Positions 17,591 to 27,778 of a stretch of 44,062 nucleotides of DNA are shown here, piece by piece (within the stretch, counting starts at the first letter, position 1; each line of letters begins with the position of its first letter). The notes beneath the pieces were generated by a model that saw only the letters and a list, made by a program, of their open reading frames with translations, was not told the origin of the DNA and did no database searches. The DNA is taken from NCBI GenBank assembly GCA_002471345.1, contig DKPS01000107.1, forward strand, positions 1-44,062. The letters run 5' to 3'. Origin of the DNA: Saprospiraceae bacterium UBA7328. Its GTDB lineage: Bacteria > Bacteroidota > Bacteroidia > Chitinophagales > Saprospiraceae. The position numbers were made by a program, and so were the translations under genes.

Positions 17591-19154
17591 TCATTTTGAT
17601 AGATCATTAATTTAAAGTTCAGCCTGAAAGTGTCACCTTGAATTGACTTAGTTATCGGTGCTTTGAAAAAAGACCTCATTATTCTTAATACAAATTGATT
17701 ATCATCAATTATATCAGCGAATCCATCCGACTCAACAGGGCCTAAATAGTCAACCGGAACATTGTTCATTAATTCCTCAGAATAGCACCCAATGTTCATT
17801 CTTGTGTAAAAATTCTTTCTTTCAGAAGAATATCCAAATCCAAAAAAATCACTGTCATCCACTGCTTCATAACTCAATCCAAGTCCATAAGCCGTAGCGA
17901 AAGATAGAACCCCAGACCTTCTGATAGGCTGATCTATTTCACCAAAGACTCCTACCCCAAAGTTAATTGCGGCAGAATCAAAGCCCATGAAATCATCAAG
18001 ATCAAAAGAAGTACTGCTATCAAAATCCCCAGTAAAATTCACCCTATAATTCAATCCTGCTCCTATATGAAAAGTTGGTGTCTGTTTAAAAGTACTGAGT
18101 CCCGTTCCTATTTCTTGGTCAAAATTGTCATCACCAAAATTATAGTCTTGAAAAGTTTCTTGGCAGATTGATATCTCTTTCTGAGGAAAAGATTTCTCTG
18201 CTTGGTCCGAATCAGGACAACGAGTTCCTGGTAAACTCCATTTGAACCATAAACAAGAATGGTGGCTTAAATCACCACATCTATTTAGGAATGATAAAGT
18301 GAGTGGAATTCCTTCAATACCAGTCTGAGTTTGTGCATTTACATCTGCACTCTCTATTGAACTTGAATTCCAGAAATAACTACTATCACTCTGTACCGAA
18401 ATAGGAATCCTTGTTTCACTATCCTTTATAGTCAAATAAACATCAACAATATCCGCGCCTCTAATATCAACTTTGATTCCTAATCTATCATAAATTGCAC
18501 ATTCTGTTTCACGAATAGCTGAACTAGAATTGGGATATTGGATCTGATTATTTATTGAAAAATTGAGATCTGTACAAGGCTCTTCTTCAGGAGCAATTAC
18601 AACAGTACATTCCCGGGTTATAGCCTCACAATATGTTAAAACTGTCATGCTGATAGGATAATGCCCCAAAGCCATATTGGTATCTATATTAGTCCATTCG
18701 AATGTTGGTATGGTTTCATCCGGAGAATACTCTTCTCCCTTGAAATGCAAAGTGGCACTTTGTATAGCGCTAATATTATCACTTCCCAATTTTACGGACA
18801 GGTCATGACCAACAGTATAAGTCATAACACATGACGCAGAGTTTGAAGATGTACGATCACCCTCAAAATCGAACCAGACATCTGTTTGATCACATGGTTC
18901 ATTTGAAGTGAGCAAGAATTGAACTAAACATGTCTGATTTAATACCTCTCCACAAGAATTAATAAATGATAAAGTATCAATTGCAGGGTTTTGCTCCGGA
19001 AATCCAATATGAATAATATCATAAGCACCACTGACAATAAAATCATCTCCACCAAATCGGGCAGTCACGTCTCCATCAACGGTATAGACTTTAAAAGAAA
19101 GGTATTCATAAAACGGAAAATTTCTAGAACAATTTATACCAGGAAATTCAGAAA

Positions 19155-19647
19155 ATAAATCCCTCCCATATGAATAGGTTTCTCCTTTTAAAGTCACTGC
19201 TCCCCATATTGCAATACCATCTTCTACAAAATTATAGACTTCGACAATTTGAAAATCTTGATTGGAGAATGATAATTGAGGAACAGGTTCTGCATCACCA
19301 AATGCAAAAACCTTTCCTTCAGAACTTATTAACCAGTACCCAGCACCTGTAGCTGTAGATGCTATTCCTACAATGGCTCCATTAAGAAGTACAGGAGTTG
19401 CATCGGGGCCATAAAATGAGGCGCTACCAAACGGGTAGACTACTCCGGAATTACTAACCAACCAATACCCTTCCCCATCAGGTTTGGCTGCCATCCCTGT
19501 TATTTGTTCATTTCCACTAATATCTGCTTCGGCAGAACCGAAATGCTTTGCTCCGCCAAACGTAAAAACCTCACCACTAGTACTAACCATGTAATACCCA
19601 GAGGTTTCTGGCATCACTACCATCCCCGCTATTTCTCTTCCTCTATA
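19155..19647 (-). repeat. GYWLV-type repeats inside the T9SS protein
   Basis: Three clear units and one degraded unit of about 40 residues: IAGMVVMPETSGYYMVSTSG, then ITGMAAKPDGEGYWLVSNSG, then IVGIASTATGAGYWLISSEG, each followed by x-V-(F/Y)-x-F-G-x-A. From memory this pattern (GMAxTPDGxGYWLVAxDGGIFxFGDA) is common in secreted proteins of Actinobacteria and looks like beta-propeller or beta-meander blades. Its presence in a Bacteroidota T9SS protein is unusual. Confidence 0.65.
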
Positions 19648-22600
19648 CATTATTCTAGCATATGCATTATTGCCACTCTCACATACACTTTCACTTATTA
19701 ATATTCTACAAGATTTTACCAGGTTGTTCCCACATTTATCAGTTAATCGCATTTCTAACTCATATGTTCCAGATGTCAATGTATCGGGAATAAGCCATTC
19801 ACCACTGCTCTGACCTGAGACAAGTTGATCATTCATGTACAATTCCACACGGTCAATATCTGAATTGATAAGATCGAATAATGAATCATCAAAAGAGATC
19901 TTTACTTCAATTTCGGTTCCTTCTGTAAAGCTTCTTTCGCAAGAATTCATCTCATTACCAACTTCCCCCTCTGGGCTAAAAACAAATCCAAAATCTATTT
20001 CAACAGCTGGACACACACATACCAACTCCAAAGAATAATCATCTTCATAGTTTTGAAAATCAAGACATCCCCCTTGAATAACAGCATAATACTGTCCTTT
20101 TGGCAATGGACTATATATATCTGTAAAGATTTCTCCTACTGATTGATTGTTAGGAACTACAAGTCCTCCAGCATCCACATTCTGACCTTTGCATATTGTG
20201 CCTCCATCTGCGTCCAAAACATTCACAGCATTAAATGCACTATCCAAAACGAATAGAGAAAGTCCATTTTCACCATGACGAAGATTAAGAACAAAGGACT
20301 CTCCAGTTTTTTCAAATTCTATGATTTCGTCCACACCAGTAAAAGTGCATGACGACAGCTGATCTTGACAAACGGTATTTAAATTCAAATTTTCCAAGGT
20401 GAATTCATTAGGACGCCCATCCAGAGTACTTGATAAAGTCGAATTACACGGCAAGTACTTAATGCAGTACGGGATTGGAATTCTCTCCACTGAGATGCAA
20501 CAAGTATCGCATGAGCGATAATAACAGTCCAAAAATTGATCAACACCTCTCTCTCCCCTCGCATACACTGTAATATCATAAGATGTTGATGTGAAACATT
20601 CACCCCTATCATCTATCCAATATGCAATCTCATAGTTACTAGGAAGCTCAACCTTGATATCTACTTCCCCCTTTTCACATTTGAGTTCAGATGTAACAAA
20701 TGGCTCGTTTGATGAGCAGGAGACTATATCGCTATTGGTACACATATCAGATGGGAAATCAAGACAAAAATTATCACAAATAATGCGTACACAACCATCT
20801 TTTTCAAAGCTCAAACATATGGTATACTCATCGCCTTTGTTTTTATCCAAATCAACTGACTCATCGCTTCCTTCCACTCTTTGAGCCTCTTCTGGTTTAT
20901 TTACAGGATAAAATTGCCAGTTGACCACTTCTGCATTTGCAGGCAAGTCGTGTTTCAATTCGTACCTGTACAGATTTGCTGATTGATTATCTAAAAACCG
21001 AAGAAATATATTTGTTTCTGGTGTATCTCCTTCATCTCCAATTGGATCAATGCAAAACCTCCTTGTACAAACCTTAAAGCACCCAAAAAATTGATTCGCT
21101 CTATATACAACAGTGACATCGTAATCCTTGCCTTCTTCAAGATTTTCAAATACAATTCTATTAGAAATGTCATTATCACGAAATTCAATTTGTGTGCCAC
21201 CATCATGAAGCAACCAAGAGGACACATAATATTGATCCGGTATTGAGAATTGATAATCATTTTCAGGATTGCCAGAAAGTACTAAACTTATCAGATCACA
21301 CGAATAATCAATGGGGAAGCAAATGTCTTTGCATTGTGTATAGCATTGAAAGGTAGGAGGTATTGTTAATCCTATTTCCTCTTTCTGCCAGCTTACACAT
21401 AAACGCTCTAATTTTTCACTATCAGTGGTCACCTCTATGAACCTGTCTTCATCACAACTTTCTGATATGCAATGAAAACAATTACCTGTAATTGGATCAT
21501 AAATAAAACCTTCCGGACATGAAACTTGATTAATATTTCTATTACCTAAAGTCCAAGAAATATCTGTTGCACCTGATGCTAAAGGGTTACCATTTTCAAT
21601 AAATTTGAGCGCCAGGGTATTCTCACTCTTAGGTATAATTATAAAATTGTTATCTGTATCTGGAAGTGTTGAACAACAGCCAGTAACTTTGAGATCAAAA
21701 TCGCTATTTCCGTTCCCTTCTATTTCATCGGCATCCACTACTAGGTAATAAGTATTATTTACATTGAGATAGTATGTAATCACGTCTGAAGAGTTTCCAT
21801 CAGTCGTAGCTAAACAGTCCTCCTGTTCACAAGAGTTAAGTAAAAACATATCTAAATCGGCACCCTGAGCTACATCTGATAAAACGAATGTGTACGATTG
21901 GGAAATCCTTGGAATAATAGTATATACCACTTCTCCACCAGTATAACCTGTATTGTTACCACAGTATCTGGTCACATTGTCCTCTATATTTCTTGTGGTG
22001 CTTGACACTTCCGAACCACAAAATAAGAACGATGTATTATCGCAATCCAATTTTTCGCATGATATATTTCCCGAACACTCTACAAAAAGGTATGCCGGAT
22101 ACAAGCACGCTTCGACTAGTTCAATAGAAACATAATATAAAGGGTTATCACAATCTAATTCTATGGTAAAATCTAGTAATTCTTCATATATGGAATCTGG
22201 CATGATACAGTTTCCAGTGTAGGTTATAATCATCAATAAAAGCACAGTCTCCATCATAGATATTTACAATAAGAGACTGATTAGAGTATACATAAAATGT
22301 AAATTCATACTTGCTGGGACCTGGCTCCTTCTTAGCTTCTAATTCATACAAGTATGTACCCCCACTTGTTATCTCGAAAGGCTGTGTGAGTCCACAAGGT
22401 GGGCTAGAAGCTCCCAGGCATTGTGCATTCAAGGCAATAAATGATCCTAGAACCAAGCAAGTTGTGAATATCAATTTCAGGCTGAATATGGATGTGTTAT
22501 TCATAGGTTCTAACGAAAGGTGATTAAAACATTGGGGCAACAAAAACTTAAGATAGGAATTTGGGTACAATAATCACAACTGGTCATTTAAATATGAGCT

Positions 22601-22658
22601 GGAGTAATCTAAGCGACATATATTTAATTTGGGAAATCTGTAGCTCTTGAAGAGATAC

Positions 22659-24098
22659 TTATTGATCTTTTAATAAGGTTTCAAAATATACGTGATTCAT
22701 TCTTTTCTTAGTATTTGGACCTATTTTACCATCTACGTCTAGATTATATTTTTTTTGAAATTCTAGAAGTGCCTTTTTAGATTGAGAACCCCATTTGCCA
22801 TCTATATCCAAATTCTGATTAATTGTAGTACTTAAAACAGTTTGAAAGAATTTGATCTCTCTTTCATTTTTAGGACGAAATCGATCATTCATTAATAATT
22901 CAGCTTTATAATCTTGTAAAGTCTGAGAGGTAAATTGATCATATTCAGCACTTGAAATATTTTTATTTGTCACATATTCTTTGACAGTAATAGTTTTAGT
23001 TTTATCATAAAAATCTTTCAAAAGTTGTTTGTTTTCGAGGAAGAGCAGAAGCATTCGCACATCTGAAATACTGGGTTCTCCGGAATCAATAAGTGCTATA
23101 AGTTCAGTCAAACCAGTTCCAGGATAATGGTCTAATCTCCAGTTGGGAAGAGGTCTAAGAAAACTCCCTTCCCATTGTGAGCGTTCATAAAGGCTCGCAA
23201 ATCCTTCATCTTTCCATATAGGTAGACTTGATTGTTTTGGACTATACAAAAGTGCATGCATCATTTCATGTAATAGAGTTCCATAGCCTACTTGTCCTCC
23301 AGTTGCTATAATCAAATTGTCCTGTGGGTTAAAGAACCCGAGAAATGGGGCATATTTCTGGAAACCAATATTGTCGTAAATTTCATTAGTTAAGTCAACC
23401 AATTTATCTGGAGATTCACCTACAATAACAACAATAAAATTTTCTGGATCTTCATCAATAATGGACCTCCTAAAGAAACTATAAAAATCCTTAATACCCT
23501 TTTGATAATGTTCAATAGCCTCATGTTCATCCAAACTATATACTATAAATGGGAAATTAACATAAGCCGGTTTATTGAAGAATTCATCTAGGTTCTCAGT
23601 AATTTTAGAAGATTCGTTTTCTAAAGCATATTCTAACCGATTAGGGAGTCGATCAAAAATTTCGGCTTCTCTATTATAACTATATCTGCTTTTAAGAGAA
23701 AAGTTAAAATTTGTGGTCACCTGTGTTGAAGTGGATCTAGAAGCTAGAAGTCTTTTTTCTCTAACTTTTTCTTTGCACAAGAATTCAATTGGGGATATAT
23801 CATACTTATCAAGATCATGATTGGTCTTTTTCATTATTTCAATCCATTTCAGTGCTTGTTCATACTCCTCAATGTATTCGTATGAAGTTATGAGGTATAC
23901 GAGAATTTTCTTTGAATCTGGATCATATTCAAATGCCTTTAACAAATACTTCTGTGCTGCCTTAATTTCCTGTTTAGTATTTGCTCTATTATAGGCTTCC
24001 TCATAACCCTTAATTAAGGCAGTAGCATTGTTTTCTTGAGATAATACACTCGAAATAAATATAAATGACAATAATATAGAAATGTAAAATTTATGCAT
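22659..24098 (-). CDS. Secreted gluzincin metallopeptidase with C-terminal peptidoglycan-binding domain
   Basis: The 479-residue product has a signal peptide (MHKFYISILLSFIFISSVLSQ), a TPR-like helical region (about 30-100), and a zinc peptidase domain with HEMMH (His277, Glu278, His281) and a third ligand candidate Glu298 in DEGFASLYE, typical of MA-like gluzincins. The C-terminal 65 residues contain a PG_binding_1 domain (LDIDGKWGSQSKKALLEFQK and LDVDGKIGPNTKKRM). The protein may cut peptides while docked on the cell wall. It is the second gene of a two-gene operon, starting 3 bases after the small membrane protein gene. The natural substrate is unknown. Confidence 0.8.
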   Translation of the reverse strand: MHKFYISILLSFIFISSVLSQENNATALIKGYEEAYNRANTKQEIKAAQKYLLKAFEYDPDSKKILVYLITSYEYIEEYEQALKWIEIMKKTNHDLDKYDISPIEFLCKEKVREKRLLASRSTSTQVTTNFNFSLKSRYSYNREAEIFDRLPNRLEYALENESSKITENLDEFFNKPAYVNFPFIVYSLDEHEAIEHYQKGIKDFYSFFRRSIIDEDPENFIVVIVGESPDKLVDLTNEIYDNIGFQKYAPFLGFFNPQDNLIIATGGQVGYGTLLHEMMHALLYSPKQSSLPIWKDEGFASLYERSQWEGSFLRPLPNWRLDHYPGTGLTELIALIDSGEPSISDVRMLLLFLENKQLLKDFYDKTKTITVKEYVTNKNISSAEYDQFTSQTLQDYKAELLMNDRFRPKNEREIKFFQTVLSTTINQNLDIDGKWGSQSKKALLEFQKKYNLDVDGKIGPNTKKRMNHVYFETLLKDQ

Positions 24099-24101
24099 TA
24101 C

Positions 24102-24443
24102 CTACTTATCAAAATTATATAATGGCGGTTTATTTAAGAGGGTATCTATTAATGGTTCTGACGTTTTTTCTGTGCGCACATTGTCATAACTAAATGGCTT
24201 CTCAACGGTAAGGCCCCATAAAATAATTGCTGAACCCATCAATACGAAGAAAGCTCCTGGACTTGCCGATTTAAGCTTAGCCCCAATTATACTTCCAGAG
24301 AATCCAAAATCAAGCTCTCCTGAAACCCCACGTACTAACGTATCATGGCCCAATTTGACAATTTTGTATCCTAGAATAAAAGCCACAACTTTAAGGGCTA
24401 AAACTGAAATTATAAATGAGATTGCGAGACTATATTCATTCAT
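24102..24443 (-). CDS. Small two-helix membrane protein of unknown function
   Basis: The 113-residue product has two hydrophobic segments (about residues 5-27, LAISFIISVLALKVVAFILGY, and about 63-80, AFFVLMGSAIILWGL) separated by a Gly/Ser-rich segment (GVSGELDFGFSGSIIGAKLK), with a polar C-terminus. I do not recognise a family. It is the first gene of an operon with the wall-binding metallopeptidase, 3 bases apart, so a membrane partner or regulator of that peptidase is plausible; this is inference. Confidence 0.6.
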   Translation of the reverse strand: MNEYSLAISFIISVLALKVVAFILGYKIVKLGHDTLVRGVSGELDFGFSGSIIGAKLKSASPGAFFVLMGSAIILWGLTVEKPFSYDNVRTEKTSEPLIDTLLNKPPLYNFDK

Positions 24444-24755
24444 GGTATTGATTTAGGGAGTTGTTTGATTATCAATGAGATTCGCTTCGTATTATTTCAA
24501 AAAAGTCCCTCATTGGCCAAACAGAAACTTAAAATTTCATTATTATGTTTTGAATATGAGAATAATTACGATAGTAAATATACCTATACAGGACCATTGC
24601 TTTATAATGATTCTTTTAATTTCATAAATCATTCAAAGGCCAATATATTAATTGTGGCTCTGAAATTAGTATTAGACAAAATTGAATAATAATATTTAAG
24701 TCTCTTGGATGGGAGATATCAGACTAGATTGATGTTCATTTCTTTGTTCTTAAAC

Positions 24756-25918
24756 TTATTGAAAATGAGAAGGAATGTATTCATGCCACTCTATGCTTTC
24801 ACAACCATTAAATGTCATAAAAGCCTTTAACTCCTTTTCTAAAGCATTTGAAAAAGAATCCACATCTCTGACTGCTTTTTCCACTGAAAGTGAATGAATA
24901 CGAAATACTGATGTCTTCCTTTCTGCTTTACAATCCATGCGTGCCACTAAATTACCTTTCCATAATATGGGGAGTACGAAATAACCAAATTTACGTTTTG
25001 GGCCTGGCACATAACATTCAAGCAAATAATCGAATCCAAATAACTCCTTAGTTCTTTTTCTCTGAATAAGGAGATTATCAAATGGTGATAATATTTTGAG
25101 CTTGCTTCTACTCAATGAATTATTGAGTAATTCTAAGGATCTTGGCAGAGCATAGTAAGTTTGTCCTTTCACTCTAATCTGAATCAATTCTCCAGAATGG
25201 ATCATTTCGTCGAGTGTATCTGAAATCAATACCTTTCCTTTCTTTTGTAAATAAGTGATCTCAGAGATCTTTCCCAACCCATTAGCCGCCAAATATCTTT
25301 TAATCAAAAATCTAGAATATTCTTCTTTGCTAGGCATTTGAAAATTGACATCTGGATGTAGCACTCTCTCAGTTAGATCATATACTTTATGGAATTTTTG
25401 ACGAGAGGATATCATCATGTCTCCCTGCATAAATAAGTATTCTAGAGCTTGCTTATTGGGTTTGAGTTCCCATACGGCTTTCTTTTTTCCATCGCCTTCA
25501 AAATCCTTAGCCATTAAAGGGCCTTCACTTTTTATCCTACTTAGCACTTCATTGATGAGGGTATCATTTCTCTCATACCAATGCTTCTGAATTTTATTTT
25601 TAATTTGATGTTTTCGAGGTAATGTGAATCGAAAATCTCTCATAGGAAGATATGCCGCTGCATGAGACCAATATTCAAATACCTTTTTTCTAAAACCAAT
25701 TGATCCAAGTGAGCATTTCTATATCTTGGATTACGATTCCATAGTGTATGATGATGTGCCCTTTGAATAACTGAAATGGTATCTATTTGAGCATACCCTG
25801 TATCTTCTAAAGCAGATAATGTAGCATCTATAGCTTTTCCTTTAGGTGCCACTGGGGGTAACCCTTGTGATAACAGGATGAGCTTACGAGCCTCATTTAT
25901 CGATATGGATGTTCGCAT
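24756..25918 (-). pseudogene. YcaQ/AlkX-like DNA glycosylase, frameshifted at an A6 run
   Basis: Frame one (from 25918) gives 92 residues with the HTH_42 start and the catalytic-type QID motif (Gln44-Asp46, GYAQIDTISVIQRAHHHTLW). Frame two (to 24756) gives the rest, starting MRDFRFTLPRK. Reading through the A6 run at 25684-25689 as A7 restores KKVFEYWSHAAAYLPMRDFRF, the conserved family core, so a one-base deletion has split a gene of about 390 codons. Members such as E. coli YcaQ unhook DNA interstrand crosslinks by cutting N-glycosidic bonds of alkylated bases; AlkZ-type relatives are self-resistance enzymes. Homopolymer location makes sequencing error, mutation or phase variation all possible. 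Confidence 0.8.
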
Positions 25919-26050
25919 TCTTCTCTAGTAACTTATATATAAACATCTCTATTTCTTTTCTCAGCCATTCAATTTAATACTTGAATGGTTTCGACTTGTA
26001 GCAAGATAACGATGATGCATAATACTTCTTTATTCTACCTCAGTGGTCAT

Positions 26051-27094
26051 TTATACCTTCCCAATTAACTTGATATATTCTAAAGCCTGAGTATTATTTG
26101 AGTCTTCATACAGCATAGATTCGAAATTTATCTGAGCTTGACTTAAATCATTTTTGTACAACTCTGTTATCCCCAATTGATTCCATGATGTTGATTTTTC
26201 TGGATAATATTCCTTTCTTTTTATGAACACATGTGCAGCTTCATCATGCATTTTCCAAGTGTTCAAAGTATGACCAATAGTCGAAAGTATTCCTGAGGAC
26301 AACTTATCATCTTTGAATAATCCATCTATGTTTTCAAGTCCAAGTTCAATGCCTTGTTCTTTTATCATATCAAGTCGAGTTTTCCTGACATCTGCTGAAT
26401 CTGCTCTATCATATCTAAATTGGTAATCTGCTTTTCGACAATGTATGTCTAGCTCAATTTCAACTTCATCAGAAAGTTGTGTCAAGCCATTTTCCATGAC
26501 TGAGTTCCAAAAATCACTACCGAAAATTTCAAAGTCCTGTCGATTGATTATCAGTTTTCCTGAAAAATCTACTTGATCATTACCAGCCCAGTCCTTACTC
26601 AAATCTGTAGGCCTCTCAAATGAAATGGTTACTTCTTTTGACATTCCTTTAATGATAAGGATCCCTTTCAAGTCAAATTCATCATCAGACTTAGCAACCA
26701 CCTCTTTGCTTTTAAATAGAATTTTAGGAAAAGTTGTTGCATCAAACCAAGTTCCTTCGCGTTTGAGGTCATCATCTCTTCTCTCATTACCAGTATTAAT
26801 ACTGTTCACGTCAATAGCGACTGTAACAGATAGATTTACAATGCTAGAAGGGCTATAAAATAAAGTGCCATTAAAATCATTAAATCGACCTCGTACAGGG
26901 CTGAATCCGAAATATTTAATTCTAAATCCTATGTACGAATGTTGATCATCTAAAATATAATCCTGGCCTATAAATGAACTTCGATCAAATTGATTCTCTT
27001 CTTCTAAATTTTCATTGACTTGAGGTCTGTGTTGATCCTTATTATTAAATGAGACCAATACGGTTAGCATAATTACAAGTACAAAATTCTTCAT
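26051..27094 (-). CDS. Secreted YceI-domain protein with C-terminal TPR region
   Basis: The 347-residue product has a signal peptide (MKNFVLVIMLTVLVSFNN), a YceI lipocalin-like domain (about 45-215) recognised by YILDDQHSYIGFRIKYFGFS, GRFNDFNGTL, INTGNERRDDDLKREGTWFDATTFPKI split around the loop, and a helical TPR-like tail (about 220-340, HTLNTWKMHDEAAHVFIK and ELYKNDLSQAQINFES). YceI proteins bind isoprenoid-type ligands in the periplasm. The fusion to TPR repeats is less common and would add a protein-binding arm. It is monocistronic. Confidence 0.85.
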   Translation of the reverse strand: MKNFVLVIMLTVLVSFNNKDQHRPQVNENLEEENQFDRSSFIGQDYILDDQHSYIGFRIKYFGFSPVRGRFNDFNGTLFYSPSSIVNLSVTVAIDVNSINTGNERRDDDLKREGTWFDATTFPKILFKSKEVVAKSDDEFDLKGILIIKGMSKEVTISFERPTDLSKDWAGNDQVDFSGKLIINRQDFEIFGSDFWNSVMENGLTQLSDEVEIELDIHCRKADYQFRYDRADSADVRKTRLDMIKEQGIELGLENIDGLFKDDKLSSGILSTIGHTLNTWKMHDEAAHVFIKRKEYYPEKSTSWNQLGITELYKNDLSQAQINFESMLYEDSNNTQALEYIKLIGKV

Positions 27095-27336
27095 AGTTCT
27101 TCTTTTCCACTAATTGAGCTTTACACTTCATGAACGTAATAAAATAGAACATAGCAAGAGGATATACCCTAATTGTTGTTTTCTAAATCAAAGACCTGTA
27201 AGAGCTCTATGATTATTTAATATCCCTTAATTATTAGTATTTGATTCTATCACAATTAACAACCTATCAATTCGTCTATGGCCTACTCCTCAAATGCCTC
27301 AAAATCTGCCAATTTAGGAATGACCTTAAAATAAAA

Positions 27337-27362
27337 AAGCCCGTCGATAAATCGACGGGCTT
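27337..27362 (-). terminator. Rho-independent terminator of the cold-shock gene
   Basis: A near-perfect inverted repeat (GCCCGTCGAT at 27339-27348 with ATCGACGGGC at 27351-27360, extended by two A-T pairs) is followed on the minus strand by a T-rich run (TTTTTATTTTA). It lies 28 bases after the cold-shock stop, in the right orientation to end that transcript. The two-base centre means the innermost pairs open to form the loop. Confidence 0.85.
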
Positions 27363-27389
27363 CTATAATTTCAGAATTGAAATGCTCCG

Positions 27390-27584
27390 TTATGCCAATG
27401 TGACATTAACTGCATTTAATCCTTTGGGTCCTTCCTCTACATCATATGAAACTTTGTTTCCTTCTGCGAGTGTATCGCATCTTAGTCCCTTTACGTGAAC
27501 AAAAACATCCTTTCCACCATCATCTGGTGTGATAAAACCGAATCCTTTGCCTTCGTTGAAAAATTTAACTGTACCGTTACTCAT
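27390..27584 (-). CDS. Cold-shock protein (CspA family)
   Basis: The 64-residue product is a complete single cold-shock domain. The RNP1 motif KGFGFI and the RNP2 motif VFVHV are both present ([27 protein letters not shown]), as is the closing [10 protein letters not shown]. It binds single-stranded RNA and DNA and melts RNA structure in the cytoplasm. The long 5-prime region contains two direct copies of GTTAAGTT (within 27620-27660 on the plus strand as AACTTAAC), which may form part of a cold-responsive leader; that is inference. Confidence 0.95.
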   Translation of the reverse strand: MSNGTVKFFNEGKGFGFITPDDGGKDVFVHVKGLRCDTLAEGNKVSYDVEEGPKGLNAVNVTLA

Positions 27585-27778
27585 TGTTTATAAAAATATA
27601 ATATTAAATAGGTGAGATATCAACTTAACATCTCTACCTCAATGAACTTAACGGCCTCTTACACAATAAAGTTTCATTTTCTTAAAAAAAATTCATCTCT
27701 AGAGTTTTGAATATAAAAACAGGTTATACCAAAACCACTTTATTCTTATCATATAAAGAGTGGACTTGACTAAAATGA

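Larger units (their letters stand above)
15940..22504 (-). pseudogene. Giant modular T9SS-exported surface protein, frameshifted near N-terminus
   Basis: About 2,190 codons in two frames. The first frame starts at 22504 with a signal peptide (MNNTSIFSLKLIFTTCLVL... ending in NAQ); the second is open from 22257 to 15940. They join near 22222 if one base (for example one C of a CC on the coding strand) is removed, giving ...DDYN-YTGNC.... Using residue numbers of the second frame: a pre-peptidase-like domain (about 81-194), several Cys-rich domains, a second such domain (about 603-748), an Ig-like module (750-865), a GYWLV-type repeat block (about 871-1034), further Ig-like units from about 1121 onward, including tandem copies at 1557-1931, and a T9SS type A sorting domain (about 2022-2105, starting EQNKPNPF). 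It is probably an adhesin or matrix protein. The break may be real or a sequencing error. Confidence 0.75.

Noticed and set aside
24465..24689. 74-codon frame with TTG start between the small membrane protein and the glycosylase gene
   Set aside because: No ATG, no signal, no recognisable motif; it may be a very old relic but cannot be supported.
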